Notes: generated by a model from the letters alone, not told the origin. A DNA stretch of 18,485 nucleotides from Dehalococcoidia bacterium (GCA_030640385.1 DAOWJL010000058.1:1-18485), one strand, 5' to 3'; counted from the first letter of the stretch, positions 6,066 through 14,386 are shown. Numbers and translations: made by a program.

Positions 6066-6346
6066 GATAAAGGCTGGGAACGAGACTAGTAAATCCCCAG
6101 CGAAGCCCAGAGAGCCGGGTGAGGTGTGAGCCGGTGCTGGCGCAGGGGTTGAATGGACTCGGGAGCTGCAGGCCGAAAAGAGTTAAGCTGAGTAGGTCTT
6201 GCCGGAAAGGGAACCGTTAGACAAACCCGGGGTATCGCAACAAAGTGTTTGGAGCCGTACCTGAAAGAGATAGTTGTTTTTAAAGCAACTAATTAGGGTG
6301 GTACCGCGAAGGAGTAACCTCTCGCCCCTATGGCGAGGGGTTTTTT
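6066..6346 (+). promoter_or_regulatory. tRNA-Trp responsive T-box leader of the trp operon
   Basis: The leader has the canonical T-box sequence AGGGTGGTACCGCG at 6295-6308. Stem I has the conserved AGAGAGCCGGGTGAGG loop region around 6110-6126, and the specifier loop GAATGGACTC at 6151-6160 presents UGG (6154-6156), the Trp codon. A stem III-like hairpin lies at 6271-6291 (TAGTTG/CAACTA). The antiterminator can be drawn exactly: AGGG 6295-6298 with CCCT 6326-6329 and GCG 6306-6308 with CGC 6323-6325, around the 7-nt bulge TGGTACC, excluding the terminator stem. Uncharged tRNA-Trp should bind UGG and the bulge and allow transcription of trpE onward. The bulge reads UGGU, which would pair by wobble with a G discriminator base. 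Confidence 0.95.
6318..6346 (+). terminator. T-box regulated intrinsic terminator
   Basis: The stem CCTCTCGCC (6318-6326) pairs with GGCGAGGGG (6332-6340) over 9 bp with one U-G wobble around a 5-nt loop, followed directly by six T. Its left arm overlaps the antiterminator partner, so the two structures exclude each other. Confidence 0.93.
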
Positions 6347-6363
6347 ATTTTGTTGGAGGATTT

Positions 6364-7815
6364 ATGTATTACCCGACACTGGAAGAAGTAAAAAAGCTAA
6401 AAAACAGGGGTAACCTGATACCAATCTACCGTGAGCTGGTTGCCGACCTGGAAACGCCGGTATCTGCCTTTCTGAAGATTAACCGGGGTGGCAATTCCTT
6501 CCTGCTGGAAAGTGTCGAAGGCGGGGAAAGGATTGCGCGCTATAGCTTCATAGGCACCGAGCCATATAAGATAATAAAAACAAGCGGGAGAGATAAGGCA
6601 GACCCGCTGCCGCTCATTGAACAGGAGCTGGATAGGTACGAAATAGTACCGGTTAGTGGATTGCCCCGCTTTAGCGGCGGCGCCGTTGGTTATCTGGCTT
6701 ACGAAACGGTCACGCGCTTTGAAAAACTGCCCTCTCCGGATGCCGACCCGCTGGGACTGCCCGAATCATTATTTATGTTTGTCGATACCATGCTCGTCTT
6801 TGACCATGTTACCCATCGTATAAAGATATTGAGCCATGCCCGGCTTGATGGAGATATAGAAGAGGAGTATGCAAAGGCAGTAGGGAGAATTGAAGAACTG
6901 GCAGATAGGCTGAGCCAGCCATTAACGCAAAATCAGAGCAGTAAAACTGCCCGTAAATCTATAAATGGCCCGGAATTATCTTCAAACTTCTCCAGGGAAG
7001 AGTTTGAGCAAAGCGTGTTGAAGATAAAGGAATATATTACTGACGGTGAAGCTATTCAGGTTGTATTATCCCAGCGTCTGGCACAACCGACCAGTGTCCC
7101 CCCATTTGAAATCTACCGGGCGCTGCGAAGCATCAATCCATCGCCGTACATGTTTTTCCTTGATTTCAAAGATTTTCATATTATCGGGGCATCGCCGGAG
7201 ATTCTGGTCAGGGTAGAGGATGGTATGGTTATGACGCGCCCGCTGGCAGGGACAAGACCAAGGGGGGAAACGCCGGATGAGGATAATAAACTGGAGCAAG
7301 AACTTAAAAAAGACGAAAAGGAACGCGCCGAGCATATAATGCTGGTTGACCTCGGCCGCAATGATATCGGGCGTGTAAGTCAGCCGGGTACGGTTGAGGT
7401 CAGCGAGCTTATGGAGGTCGAGCGCTATTCTCACGTTATGCATCTTGTAACCCATGTCCAGGGTAAGATACGTAATGATATGAGCGTTATCGATGCTCTC
7501 AGAGCCTGCTTTCCCGCCGGTACAGTATCCGGAGCGCCCAAGATTCGGGCTATGCAGATAATCACCGAGCTTGAGCCAGAAAAGAGGGGACCATATGCCG
7601 GGGCCGCCGGCTACTTCTCCTTCTCCGGAAATATGGATATGGCTATCGCTATAAGGACGATGGTGGTCAGCAAGGGCATTGCCTATACCCAGGCGGGTTG
7701 CGGCATCGTCTACGATAGCGTTCCCGAGCGTGAATATGAAGAGACAATGAGCAAGGCACGGGCGCTGCTGAAAGCAATTAGCCAGGCTGAGGGGAAATAT
7801 GCTGCTACTGATTGA
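6364..7815 (+). CDS. trpE: Anthranilate synthase component I
   Basis: TrpE converts chorismate and ammonia (supplied by TrpG) to anthranilate and pyruvate, the first committed step to tryptophan. The ATG at 6364 follows GGAGGA and gives 483 residues; an earlier in-frame start would run through the T-box terminator and is rejected. The N-terminal domain carries the LLES motif (47-50) typical of tryptophan feedback-sensitive enzymes. The C-terminal chorismate-binding domain shows PSPYMFFLDF, TRPLAGTRPRG, HIMLVDLGRND, GTVSGAPKIRAM, RGPYAGAAGYF and QAGCGIVYDSVPE. It overlaps trpG by 17 nt. The presence of TrpG next door and the T-box favour TrpE over the related PabB. Confidence 0.97.
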   Translation: MYYPTLEEVKKLKNRGNLIPIYRELVADLETPVSAFLKINRGGNSFLLESVEGGERIARYSFIGTEPYKIIKTSGRDKADPLPLIEQELDRYEIVPVSGLPRFSGGAVGYLAYETVTRFEKLPSPDADPLGLPESLFMFVDTMLVFDHVTHRIKILSHARLDGDIEEEYAKAVGRIEELADRLSQPLTQNQSSKTARKSINGPELSSNFSREEFEQSVLKIKEYITDGEAIQVVLSQRLAQPTSVPPFEIYRALRSINPSPYMFFLDFKDFHIIGASPEILVRVEDGMVMTRPLAGTRPRGETPDEDNKLEQELKKDEKERAEHIMLVDLGRNDIGRVSQPGTVEVSELMEVERYSHVMHLVTHVQGKIRNDMSVIDALRACFPAGTVSGAPKIRAMQIITELEPEKRGPYAGAAGYFSFSGNMDMAIAIRTMVVSKGIAYTQAGCGIVYDSVPEREYEETMSKARALLKAISQAEGKYAATD

Positions 7816-8374
7816 TAACTATGACAGCTTCACCTATAACCTATTCCAGCACCTCAGCGAGCTGGGAGAGGAGGTAATGGTGGTGCGCAATAACAAAACA
7901 GATATTGAGGCGATTGAGAGGATGGAACCGGAAAGGATGGTTATCTCACCCGGGCCATCTACGCCGCTGCATGCCGGTATCTCCAACGATGTTATCAAAC
8001 ACTTCGGTTCCAGGCTGCCGATACTCGGTGTCTGCCTGGGGCACCAGTGTGTCGGTTACAGCTACGGTGGGCAGGTGGGGAAGGCTAACAGGATTATGCA
8101 TGGCAAGTCTTCTTTAATACACCACAACGGCCGGGGAGTATTCACCGGGCTACCCAGCCCCTTTTCCGCCATCCGCTATCATTCGCTGATGGTGTTGCGT
8201 GAGGGACTGCCGGATTGTTTTGAAATAACGGCATGGACGGATGACGGTACCATTATGGGGCTGCGCCACCGTGATTATCCGTTAGAAGGCGTCCAGTTCC
8301 ACCCCGAATCCTTTATGACCGAGCAGGGAAAGGAATTACTAAAAAATTTCCTTAACAAGGAGTTAAAGAGATGA
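7799..8374 (+). CDS. trpG: Anthranilate synthase component II, glutamine amidotransferase
   Basis: This 191-residue class I glutamine amidotransferase hydrolyses glutamine and passes ammonia to TrpE. The triad is visible: Cys79 in GVCLGHQ, and His168 and Glu170 in FHPES; an oxyanion-type motif SPGPSTP is at 50-56. The family segment after GHQ reads CVGYSYGG rather than the more common AIGxxFGG, a mild deviation. Its start lies inside the trpE end (17-nt overlap) and its stop overlaps the trpD ATG (ATGA), so translation is coupled. In some bacteria the same protein also serves PabB. Confidence 0.96.
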   Translation: MLLLIDNYDSFTYNLFQHLSELGEEVMVVRNNKTDIEAIERMEPERMVISPGPSTPLHAGISNDVIKHFGSRLPILGVCLGHQCVGYSYGGQVGKANRIMHGKSSLIHHNGRGVFTGLPSPFSAIRYHSLMVLREGLPDCFEITAWTDDGTIMGLRHRDYPLEGVQFHPESFMTEQGKELLKNFLNKELKR

Positions 8375-9378
8375 TTAAAGAAGCTATTAAAATGCTGGTT
8401 GAGGGGCATTCGCTGACAATAAAACAGGCGGAGGGGGTAATGGAAGAGATTATGTGTGGAGAGGCAACGCCGGCGCAGTTCGGTGCCTTTGTTACCGCCC
8501 TCAGGCTCAAGGGGGAGACGGTGGATGAAATTGTCGGCATGGCGAAGATAATGAGAGATAAGGCTATCCATGTGAAATTAAATGAACCGCTGGTGGATAC
8601 CTGTGGCACCGGTGGTGATGCCGCCGGCACCTTCAATATCTCTACGGCAACGGCTTTTGTGGCTGCCGGCGTCGGGCTAAAGGTAGCCAAGCACGGTAAC
8701 CGTGCTATGAGCAGCCAGTGTGGCAGCGCCGATGTCCTTGAAGCTCTGGGGGTCAAAATAGACCTTGATGCAGAGGGCGTCAGGCGTTGCATAGAAGAAG
8801 TGGGCATCGGCTTTATGTTCGCCCCGCTGTTTCACCCGGCAATGAAATATGCTGCCGCCCCGCGGCGAGAGATCGGTATTCGTACAGTATTTAATCTTAT
8901 CGGCCCGCTGACGAATCCGGCCGGTGCCGGAGCCCAGGTAGTGGGTGTCGCCGATGGGGCAATGGTAGAGAAGATAGCGATGGCGCTTGAAGGTCTGGGT
9001 TGCCGGCATGCACTTGTGGTTCACGGCGAGAATGGATTGGACGAAATTGCCATCAACGGCAGGACCATAATATATGAATTGAAGGATGGTGAAATCGGAA
9101 GCTATCATGTCAGCCCCGGGGACTTCGGAGTGCCAGAGGCTAACCTGAATAGCATAAGGGGTGGCACCGCCGCTGATAACGCTGCCATACTGCGGAATGT
9201 ATTATCGGGGGAAAAGGGAGCTCAGCGTGATGTCGTGCTTATGAATGCTGCCGCGGTACTGCTGGCCGGGGATAAGGTGGAAAATCTGGAGCAGGGATTC
9301 AAACTGGCTGAAGAGGCAATAGATAGCGGCAGGGCAATGCAAAAGATGGAACAGCTGATTGCCTTTAGCCAGGCTTGA
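8371..9378 (+). CDS. trpD: Anthranilate phosphoribosyltransferase
   Basis: TrpD transfers the phosphoribosyl group of PRPP to anthranilate. The 335-residue length is normal. Motifs: DTCGTGGD (PRPP-binding glycine loop, about 76-83), FNISTATAFVAA, KHGNRAMSS followed by CGSADVLEALG, the anthranilate-side Arg in APRREIGIRTVFNLIGPLTNP, and GLDEIA for metal binding. It starts within an ATGA overlap with trpG. It is not fused to trpG, unlike in enteric bacteria. Confidence 0.97.
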   Translation: MIKEAIKMLVEGHSLTIKQAEGVMEEIMCGEATPAQFGAFVTALRLKGETVDEIVGMAKIMRDKAIHVKLNEPLVDTCGTGGDAAGTFNISTATAFVAAGVGLKVAKHGNRAMSSQCGSADVLEALGVKIDLDAEGVRRCIEEVGIGFMFAPLFHPAMKYAAAPRREIGIRTVFNLIGPLTNPAGAGAQVVGVADGAMVEKIAMALEGLGCRHALVVHGENGLDEIAINGRTIIYELKDGEIGSYHVSPGDFGVPEANLNSIRGGTAADNAAILRNVLSGEKGAQRDVVLMNAAAVLLAGDKVENLEQGFKLAEEAIDSGRAMQKMEQLIAFSQA

Positions 9379-9391
9379 TAACGGGGTGCAG

Positions 9392-10177
9392 ATGATTCTA
9401 CAAGAAATAGTAAATGACACTAGGCTGGAACTTGAAAATATAAAGCGCCAGTTGCCTTTAGAAGAGCTTGAGAAAATGACAATGGAGCAGCCAGCACCCC
9501 TTGATCTGGCATCGGTGCTGCGTGGAGGTGGTGTTAAGCTCATTGCCGAAATAAAGAAGGCTTCGCCTTCACGTGGAATCGTCTGTCATGATTTTGACCT
9601 ATTAAAAATAGCACAGACCTATGCCTCTAATGGTGCGGCGGCAATATCGGTACTGACCGAACCGAAATACTTTCAGGGTAGCCTAGATTACATGAAACAG
9701 GTGGGGGATGGGCTGGGTAACAAAAGAATACCCCTGCTAAGGAAGGATTTTATCTTTGACCCATATCAAATATATCAATCGCGGGCATATGGAGCCGATA
9801 GTTTGCTGCTCATCGTGGCTATTCTGGAGCCGGATAAATTAAAGGAATTGTTGTCATTAAGCCACCAACTGGGTATGAAATGCCTCGTGGAGGTACACAA
9901 TGAAACCGAGCTTGAGGTTGCCCTGGGAAACGATGCCGGCATTATCGGTATAAACAACCGCAATTTAAATACTTTTAAAGTGGATTTAGCTACTACAGAA
10001 CGATTAAGACCGCTTATTCCATCAGATAGAATAGTGGTCAGCGAAAGTGGTATAAAGAACAGCAATGATATGGAGAAATTAAAAGTATGGGGAGTTAATG
10101 CTGCGCTTGTCGGCGAGGCGCTGATGTCGGCGCCGGATATCGCTGAAAAAATGAGGGGATTGCTGTGTCAAAGATAA
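9392..10177 (+). CDS. trpC: Indole-3-glycerol phosphate synthase
   Basis: TrpC closes the indole ring by decarboxylating CdRP to indole-3-glycerol phosphate. The ATG at 9392 with GGGGTG upstream gives 261 residues, the usual size; a longer frame from 9359 has no good ribosome site and overlaps trpD. Barrel motifs include LIAEIKKASPSRG (catalytic Glu and Lys), VLTEPKYFQGS, PLLRKDFIFDPYQI with the catalytic Lys, CLVEVHNE, IGINNRNLNTF and VVSESGI. It follows trpD by 13 nt and overlaps trpF by 13 nt, and is a separate gene rather than a TrpC-TrpF fusion. Confidence 0.97.
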   Translation: MILQEIVNDTRLELENIKRQLPLEELEKMTMEQPAPLDLASVLRGGGVKLIAEIKKASPSRGIVCHDFDLLKIAQTYASNGAAAISVLTEPKYFQGSLDYMKQVGDGLGNKRIPLLRKDFIFDPYQIYQSRAYGADSLLLIVAILEPDKLKELLSLSHQLGMKCLVEVHNETELEVALGNDAGIIGINNRNLNTFKVDLATTERLRPLIPSDRIVVSESGIKNSNDMEKLKVWGVNAALVGEALMSAPDIAEKMRGLLCQR

Positions 10178-10833
10178 AAATTTGCGGAATAACCGATAGA
10201 AAAAATGCAATAGCTGTCGCTAAAGCCGGTGCCGATTTTCTGGGGCTGGTTTTTGCCCGGAGCAAGCGTCGGGTTTCTAAGGAAAGGGCATTGCAGATTG
10301 TTGAAGCCGTTCATGAGTTAAAACAACGTCCGTTGATTGTCGGCGTCTTTGTAAATTTGCCAGCCGTGGAAATAAACAGCATTGCCGAATACTGTCGCCT
10401 TGATCTGGTACAGCTCAGCGGTGATGAAAGCTGGCGTTATTGCCGGGAGATTGAGCGTCCGCTTATAAAGGTTATTCATATGGAGGCTACCCAGACAGCC
10501 AGCCAGGTATTGTCTGAGTTAGAAGAGGGCTACAGGCCAGGCTTGAAACAAAAACATATCTGCCTTCTTGATACAAAAACGGAGGATGTCTATGGCGGGA
10601 CCGGCAGGGCGTTTGATTGGAGACTGGCTGAGGAGGTATCAGGCAGATATCCGATAATAATTGCCGGCGGGCTTTCACCGCAAAACGTCGGCAGTCTTAT
10701 AAAGCAGGTAAATGCCTGGGGAGTTGATGTCTCCAGCGGTGTTGAAAGCGGTGGGGAAAAGGATATAAAAAAAATAGATGCTTTTATTAAAGCTGTGAGG
10801 CAGGCAGAGAAGGAGGTGGAAATTGCAGCCTGA
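10165..10833 (+). CDS. trpF: Phosphoribosylanthranilate isomerase
   Basis: TrpF isomerises phosphoribosylanthranilate to CdRP, the substrate of TrpC. The GTG at 10165 follows GAGGGGA and gives 222 residues. Motifs: KICGITDRKNA with the catalytic Cys, FLGLVFARSKRRVS, VGVFVN, VQLSGDE, LLDTKTEDVYGGTGRAFDW with the catalytic Asp, IIAGGLSPQNV and GVDVSSGVESGGEKD for phosphate binding. It overlaps trpC by 13 nt and trpB by 11 nt. Confidence 0.96.
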   Translation: MSKIKICGITDRKNAIAVAKAGADFLGLVFARSKRRVSKERALQIVEAVHELKQRPLIVGVFVNLPAVEINSIAEYCRLDLVQLSGDESWRYCREIERPLIKVIHMEATQTASQVLSELEEGYRPGLKQKHICLLDTKTEDVYGGTGRAFDWRLAEEVSGRYPIIIAGGLSPQNVGSLIKQVNAWGVDVSSGVESGGEKDIKKIDAFIKAVRQAEKEVEIAA

Positions 10834-12010
10834 TAAGAAGGGTTATTTTGGTGAATACGGCGGTAGATTTGTCCCTGAGACACTGATACCGGTGCTGGAC
10901 GAGCTGGAAGCTACCTATCGGGAAGTAAAAAATGATGCAGTCTTCTGGGGTGAGTTTGAATCACTGTCAAGGGACTATTCGGGGAGACCGACGCCGCTAT
11001 ATGCGGCGGAGGGAATGACTAGGCACTGTGGCGGAGCAAGAATACTTCTTAAAAGGGAAGACCTGGCTCATACCGGCGCCCACAAGATTAACAATGCCCT
11101 GGGGCAGGGGTTGCTTGCCCGGAAAATGGGCAAACGACGCATAATTGCCGAGACCGGAGCCGGGCAGCATGGGGTAGCCACGGCTGCCGTATGCGCCAAA
11201 CTGGGGCTTACGTGTATTGTTTATATGGGGGAAGAGGATGTAAGAAGGCAGGCGCTGAATGTCTTTCGTATGAAATTGATGGGTGCCGAAGTAAGGACTG
11301 TTTGCGGGGGCAGCCGGACACTAAAAGACGCCATCAACGAAGCCATCAGGGACTGGGTGACAAATGCCCAGGATAGCCACTACCTGCTGGGTTCGGTTGT
11401 CGGCCCCTCCCCTTACCCACGGATGGTGCGTGATTTCCAGTCGGTAATCGGCAAGGAGACCAGAAAACAGATAAAGGATAAGACCGGCAGATTACCGGAT
11501 TATATAGTCGCCTGTGTTGGTGGTGGCAGTAATGCCATCGGCATTTTCTACCCATTTCTAAAGAATGAAGAGGTCAAGCTTATCGGTGTAGAGGCGGCGG
11601 GTAAAGGTTTAAAAAGTGGTATGCACGCGGCAACACTGGTCGCCGGCAGCGCAGGTATCCTCCACGGAACCAAATCCTATCTTTTACAGGATAAAGAAGG
11701 GCAGATAAAACAGACACACAGTATATCCGCAGGACTTGATTATCCCGGGGTAGGCCCGGAGCATAGTTTCCTGAAAGATAGCGGGCGGGTAAAATACGTT
11801 GCCGTGGATGATGGCCAGGCGCTTGAGGGGTTCAAGCTGCTGTGCCGCACAGAGGGCATTATGCCGGCAATGGAGACGGCGCATGCCATATATTATGTTA
11901 TTGAGCTGGCAGGTTCGTTAAACAAGAACGAAATTGTAGACATAAATCTTTCCGGTGGCGGGGATAAAGATATAGATATAGTCGCTGAGGCAATGGAGGC
12001 GGGAAAATGA
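10823..12010 (+). CDS. trpB: Tryptophan synthase beta subunit
   Basis: TrpB condenses indole with serine using PLP. The start is a TTG at 10823 with a strong AGGAGGTG site, inside the end of trpF; the protein begins with the family start GYFGEYGGRFVPETL and has 395 residues. Lys88 in HTGAHKINNALGQ is the PLP lysine; ETGAGQHG, GSVVGPSPYPRMVRDFQ, VGGGSNAIG (PLP phosphate loop) and LDYPGVGPEHS are all intact. It is of the usual TrpB1 type that pairs with TrpA, whose gene overlaps its stop by 4 nt. Confidence 0.97.
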   Translation: MQPDKKGYFGEYGGRFVPETLIPVLDELEATYREVKNDAVFWGEFESLSRDYSGRPTPLYAAEGMTRHCGGARILLKREDLAHTGAHKINNALGQGLLARKMGKRRIIAETGAGQHGVATAAVCAKLGLTCIVYMGEEDVRRQALNVFRMKLMGAEVRTVCGGSRTLKDAINEAIRDWVTNAQDSHYLLGSVVGPSPYPRMVRDFQSVIGKETRKQIKDKTGRLPDYIVACVGGGSNAIGIFYPFLKNEEVKLIGVEAAGKGLKSGMHAATLVAGSAGILHGTKSYLLQDKEGQIKQTHSISAGLDYPGVGPEHSFLKDSGRVKYVAVDDGQALEGFKLLCRTEGIMPAMETAHAIYYVIELAGSLNKNEIVDINLSGGGDKDIDIVAEAMEAGK

Positions 12011-12795
12011 CCCGTATAGACGATATCTTTCAAAAACCGAAAGCTAAAGCACTTATCGCCTATATAACCGTGGGCTATCCCAGTATTGAAGCAACAAAGG
12101 AAGTGGTGCCGCTGCTTGTTGAAAGCGGTTGTGATATTGTGGAATTAGGCATACCCTTCTCAGACCCGCTGGCAGATGGCGCTACCATACAGAAAGCCAG
12201 CTTCTGTGCCCTGCAGAACGGAATCACTCCGAAGCGTTGCCTTGAGCTGGCACAACAGCTGCGACAGGAGGTAAACATACCGCTGGTATTTATGACCTAC
12301 TATAATCCCGTGTTTAAATACGGGATTGAAAAATTCTGCTACGATAGTGCCGTAATTGGTGTTAACGGGATAATCGTGCCCGACCTGCCACCGGATGAAG
12401 GCTCGGAGCTGGAAGCTATAAGTCATAAGCAGGGCCTTGACCTCATCTATCTGCTGGCACCGACAAGCACCGAAGAACGTATAGAAATGGTAGCGCGAAA
12501 GTCGCGTGGTTTTATTTATCTGGTATCGGTAACCGGCGTTACCGGTGTCAGAGAGAGCCTGACAACCAACCTTGATGAGCTGGTTGCCAGGGTAAAAAGG
12601 AAAACATCAAAGCCAATATGTGTCGGTTTTGGTATATCAACCCGGCAGCAGGCAGGGCAGATAGCCAGGGTAGCTGACGGTGTCATTGTCGGCAGCCAGA
12701 TAATTCAACTTATGCAGGCGGAAGATGATTTTACATCGGTCTGCAGTTTTGTAAAAGAGTTAAGGCAGGCTCTCGACAGGGCGCAGAGTTCTTAA
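12007..12795 (+). CDS. trpA: Tryptophan synthase alpha subunit
   Basis: TrpA cleaves indole-3-glycerol phosphate to indole and glyceraldehyde 3-phosphate and channels indole to TrpB. The 262 residues carry the catalytic Glu46 and Asp57 in VELGIPFSDPLADG, then MTYYNPVFKYG, IIVPDLPPDE, VSVTGVTGVR and VGFGIST with a C-terminal ADGVIVGSQII phosphate site. The ATG overlaps the trpB stop (ATGA). It is the last gene of the operon; no strong T-rich terminator follows. Confidence 0.97.
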   Translation: MTRIDDIFQKPKAKALIAYITVGYPSIEATKEVVPLLVESGCDIVELGIPFSDPLADGATIQKASFCALQNGITPKRCLELAQQLRQEVNIPLVFMTYYNPVFKYGIEKFCYDSAVIGVNGIIVPDLPPDEGSELEAISHKQGLDLIYLLAPTSTEERIEMVARKSRGFIYLVSVTGVTGVRESLTTNLDELVARVKRKTSKPICVGFGISTRQQAGQIARVADGVIVGSQIIQLMQAEDDFTSVCSFVKELRQALDRAQSS

Positions 12796-12895
12796 ATCCC
12801 TGTATTTGCAATTCGAAAATCTATTACCATCAAGTAATATCCCGTTACCGGGCTAGGACTATAGTAATGAAAAACAGGTACTAAAGAGGGATTTA
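12793..12895 (+). other. Possible structured RNA region between trpA and the HTH gene
   Basis: TAAATCCCT (12793-12801, including the trpA stop) and AGGGATTTA (12887-12895) are exact complements enclosing 85 nt. Inside are two small hairpins, ATTAC-catcaa-GTAAT and CCCG-ttac-CGGG, and the palindrome ACTATAGT. No known riboswitch class was recognised. The right arm overlaps the -35 of the next promoter, so it may instead mark a transcription end or a regulatory site. Confidence 0.35.
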
Positions 12896-12920
12896 CCGCA
12901 CTGTAAAACTAAAATAGAAT
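12892..12920 (+). promoter_or_regulatory. Probable promoter of the HTH-pilT pair
   Basis: TTTACC (12892-12897), a 17-nt spacer and TAGAAT (12915-12920) give a predicted start near 12927, about 24 nt before the ATG of the HTH gene, which has AGAGGT as ribosome site. Confidence 0.5.
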
Positions 12921-12950
12921 ATACCCGAGACGTATTGAAGAGGTAATAAT

Positions 12951-13172
12951 ATGCCCGTAACTTTAAGCGGACGGAAATACTATAGAACAGCCGAGGTCTG
13001 CCGGATAGTAGGTATTAGCCGAACCACTCTTTTCCGCTGGCTTACAGAAGGCACTTTCAGCGAGCCGGAACATAGAGACAGGAGGGGATGGCGGTTATTC
13101 ACCGAGGAAGAGGTAAGTAAAATGGAGACGGAGGCGAACCGCATCAGTAAAATGGGTATAGAGATCTATTAG
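12951..13172 (+). CDS. Small MerR/BldC-like winged HTH DNA-binding protein
   Basis: The 73 residues consist almost entirely of one MerR-type HTH: YYRTAEVCRIVGISRTTLFR (helix-turn-helix, about 10-29), then WLTEGTF, and the wing segment RRGWRLFTEEEVSKME. There is no dimerisation coiled coil or effector domain, as in BldC-like regulators or excisionase-type proteins. It has a promoter and a good ribosome site, and lies 53 nt upstream of the PilT-like gene on the same strand. A local role in controlling that gene is an inference. No integrase or attachment site is present, which speaks against an excisionase. Confidence 0.8.
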   Translation: MPVTLSGRKYYRTAEVCRIVGISRTTLFRWLTEGTFSEPEHRDRRGWRLFTEEEVSKMETEANRISKMGIEIY

Positions 13173-13225
13173 CATAAAGCAACATAAATAAATTAACAAT
13201 ATAAGTTGTCGTGGGATGATGGATT

Positions 13226-14296
13226 ATGGAAATAAATGAACTACTAAAAATAATGGTAGACAAGAAAGCCTCGGATATGCATTTGAGAGTACCCAGCACA
13301 CCGATACTCCGAATTGATGGCGTATTGGTTCCACAGGAAGATTTGCCCCCGCTGGATTCTAAAGATATTGAAATGGCATTCGAGCGTATAGCTAATCCAA
13401 CGCAAAGAAGCGCTTTCCTGAAAGAAAAAGAGCTGGACTTTGCCTATAGTGTACCCGGGCTAGCTCGCTTCCGTGTCAATGTTATGAGACAAAGAGGAAC
13501 GATAAGCATTGCTTTTCGCATGGTGCCTTTTGGTATTCAATCCATAGATGACTTAGAGTTACCACGGATTTTAGAAGACCTTATGTTAAAACCATACGGG
13601 CTTATCCTTATAACCGGACCTGCTGGTAGCGGCAAATCTACTACCACAGCAGCCCTGGTCAATTATATCAACCAGAATGAAAAACGGAACATAATTACTA
13701 TCGAAGATACTATTGAATACTTGCACAGTAACAATAAAAGCATCATTGCCCAAAGAGATATAGGAGATGATACTCAATCGTTTGCTATTGCACTGAAACA
13801 CGCACAGCGGCATGACCCGGATATCATTGTTGTTGGAGAGATGCGTGATCCGGATACAATATCTAATGCAATCAGGGTGGCCGAGACAGGACGCCTTGTA
13901 ATTGGCATATTGAATGCCAATGATACCATCCAGGCAATTGACCATATTTTTGAGGTATTCCCTGAAGATAAACAGAAGCAAATCAGAATTCAGTTATCAA
14001 GGGTATTGGAAGCGGTGTTGTCGCAGAAACTGGTAACCCGGATTAGCGGAGGGAGGGTTGCCGTTTTTGATATTATGATTGTCGATAGCAAAGTGAAAAA
14101 ACTGATACAGGATTCTAAAGCTATTTCCGGTAATAACGGAAACCTGTATGGCATGGACCAGTTGTTAGCTGACCTCGTAGGAAGTGGTGCAATATCACCG
14201 GATGAAGCCTTGGGCAAATGTCATAATGCAGAACTACTGCGGGATATGCTACAAACAGCGCCAAAGAAAGCTAAAGTAAAGAGTCAATCAACATAA
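13226..14296 (+). CDS. PilT-like secretion ATPase with altered His box
   Basis: PilT-type ATPases power type IV pilus retraction. The 356-residue length and order fit PilT: N-terminal KKASDMHLR (about 13-21) and RIDGVLV, RFRVNVMRQRG (82-91), Walker A GPAGSGKS (131-138), Asp box IITIEDTIEYLH (156-167), and Walker B with GEMRD (204-208). Canonical PilT then has AETGHLVFxTLHT; here the segment reads AETGRLVIGILNA (219-231), so both His-box histidines are replaced by Arg223 and Asn230. The ALRQDPD segment is also changed to HAQRHDPD. Catalytic Glu205 is kept. No pilin, PilB or PilC gene is near. It is either a divergent retraction ATPase with altered catalysis or a PilT paralogue with another role. 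Confidence 0.88.
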   Translation: MEINELLKIMVDKKASDMHLRVPSTPILRIDGVLVPQEDLPPLDSKDIEMAFERIANPTQRSAFLKEKELDFAYSVPGLARFRVNVMRQRGTISIAFRMVPFGIQSIDDLELPRILEDLMLKPYGLILITGPAGSGKSTTTAALVNYINQNEKRNIITIEDTIEYLHSNNKSIIAQRDIGDDTQSFAIALKHAQRHDPDIIVVGEMRDPDTISNAIRVAETGRLVIGILNANDTIQAIDHIFEVFPEDKQKQIRIQLSRVLEAVLSQKLVTRISGGRVAVFDIMIVDSKVKKLIQDSKAISGNNGNLYGMDQLLADLVGSGAISPDEALGKCHNAELLRDMLQTAPKKAKVKSQST

Positions 14297-14386
14297 AAAC
14301 GCACTGGCTTGATTAGAGAAGTTATAGTACTAAATGCTAATCTCTACTACTGCAAATCATAGATAAGACGGCTTTATTGGTAACTA

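Noticed and set aside
6274..6363. Upstream extension of trpE from 6274
   Set aside because: The extension runs through the T-box antiterminator and terminator; the ATG at 6364 has GGAGGA and the normal TrpE N-terminus.
12951..13172. Small HTH protein as a phage excisionase marking a mobile element
   Set aside because: No integrase, attachment-site repeat or phage gene lies nearby, and the flanks are ordinary chromosomal genes.
14297..14386. Convergent gap between the PilT-like gene and the ABC permease
   Set aside because: A terminator would be expected, but no stem longer than about 4 bp followed by a T tract was found.
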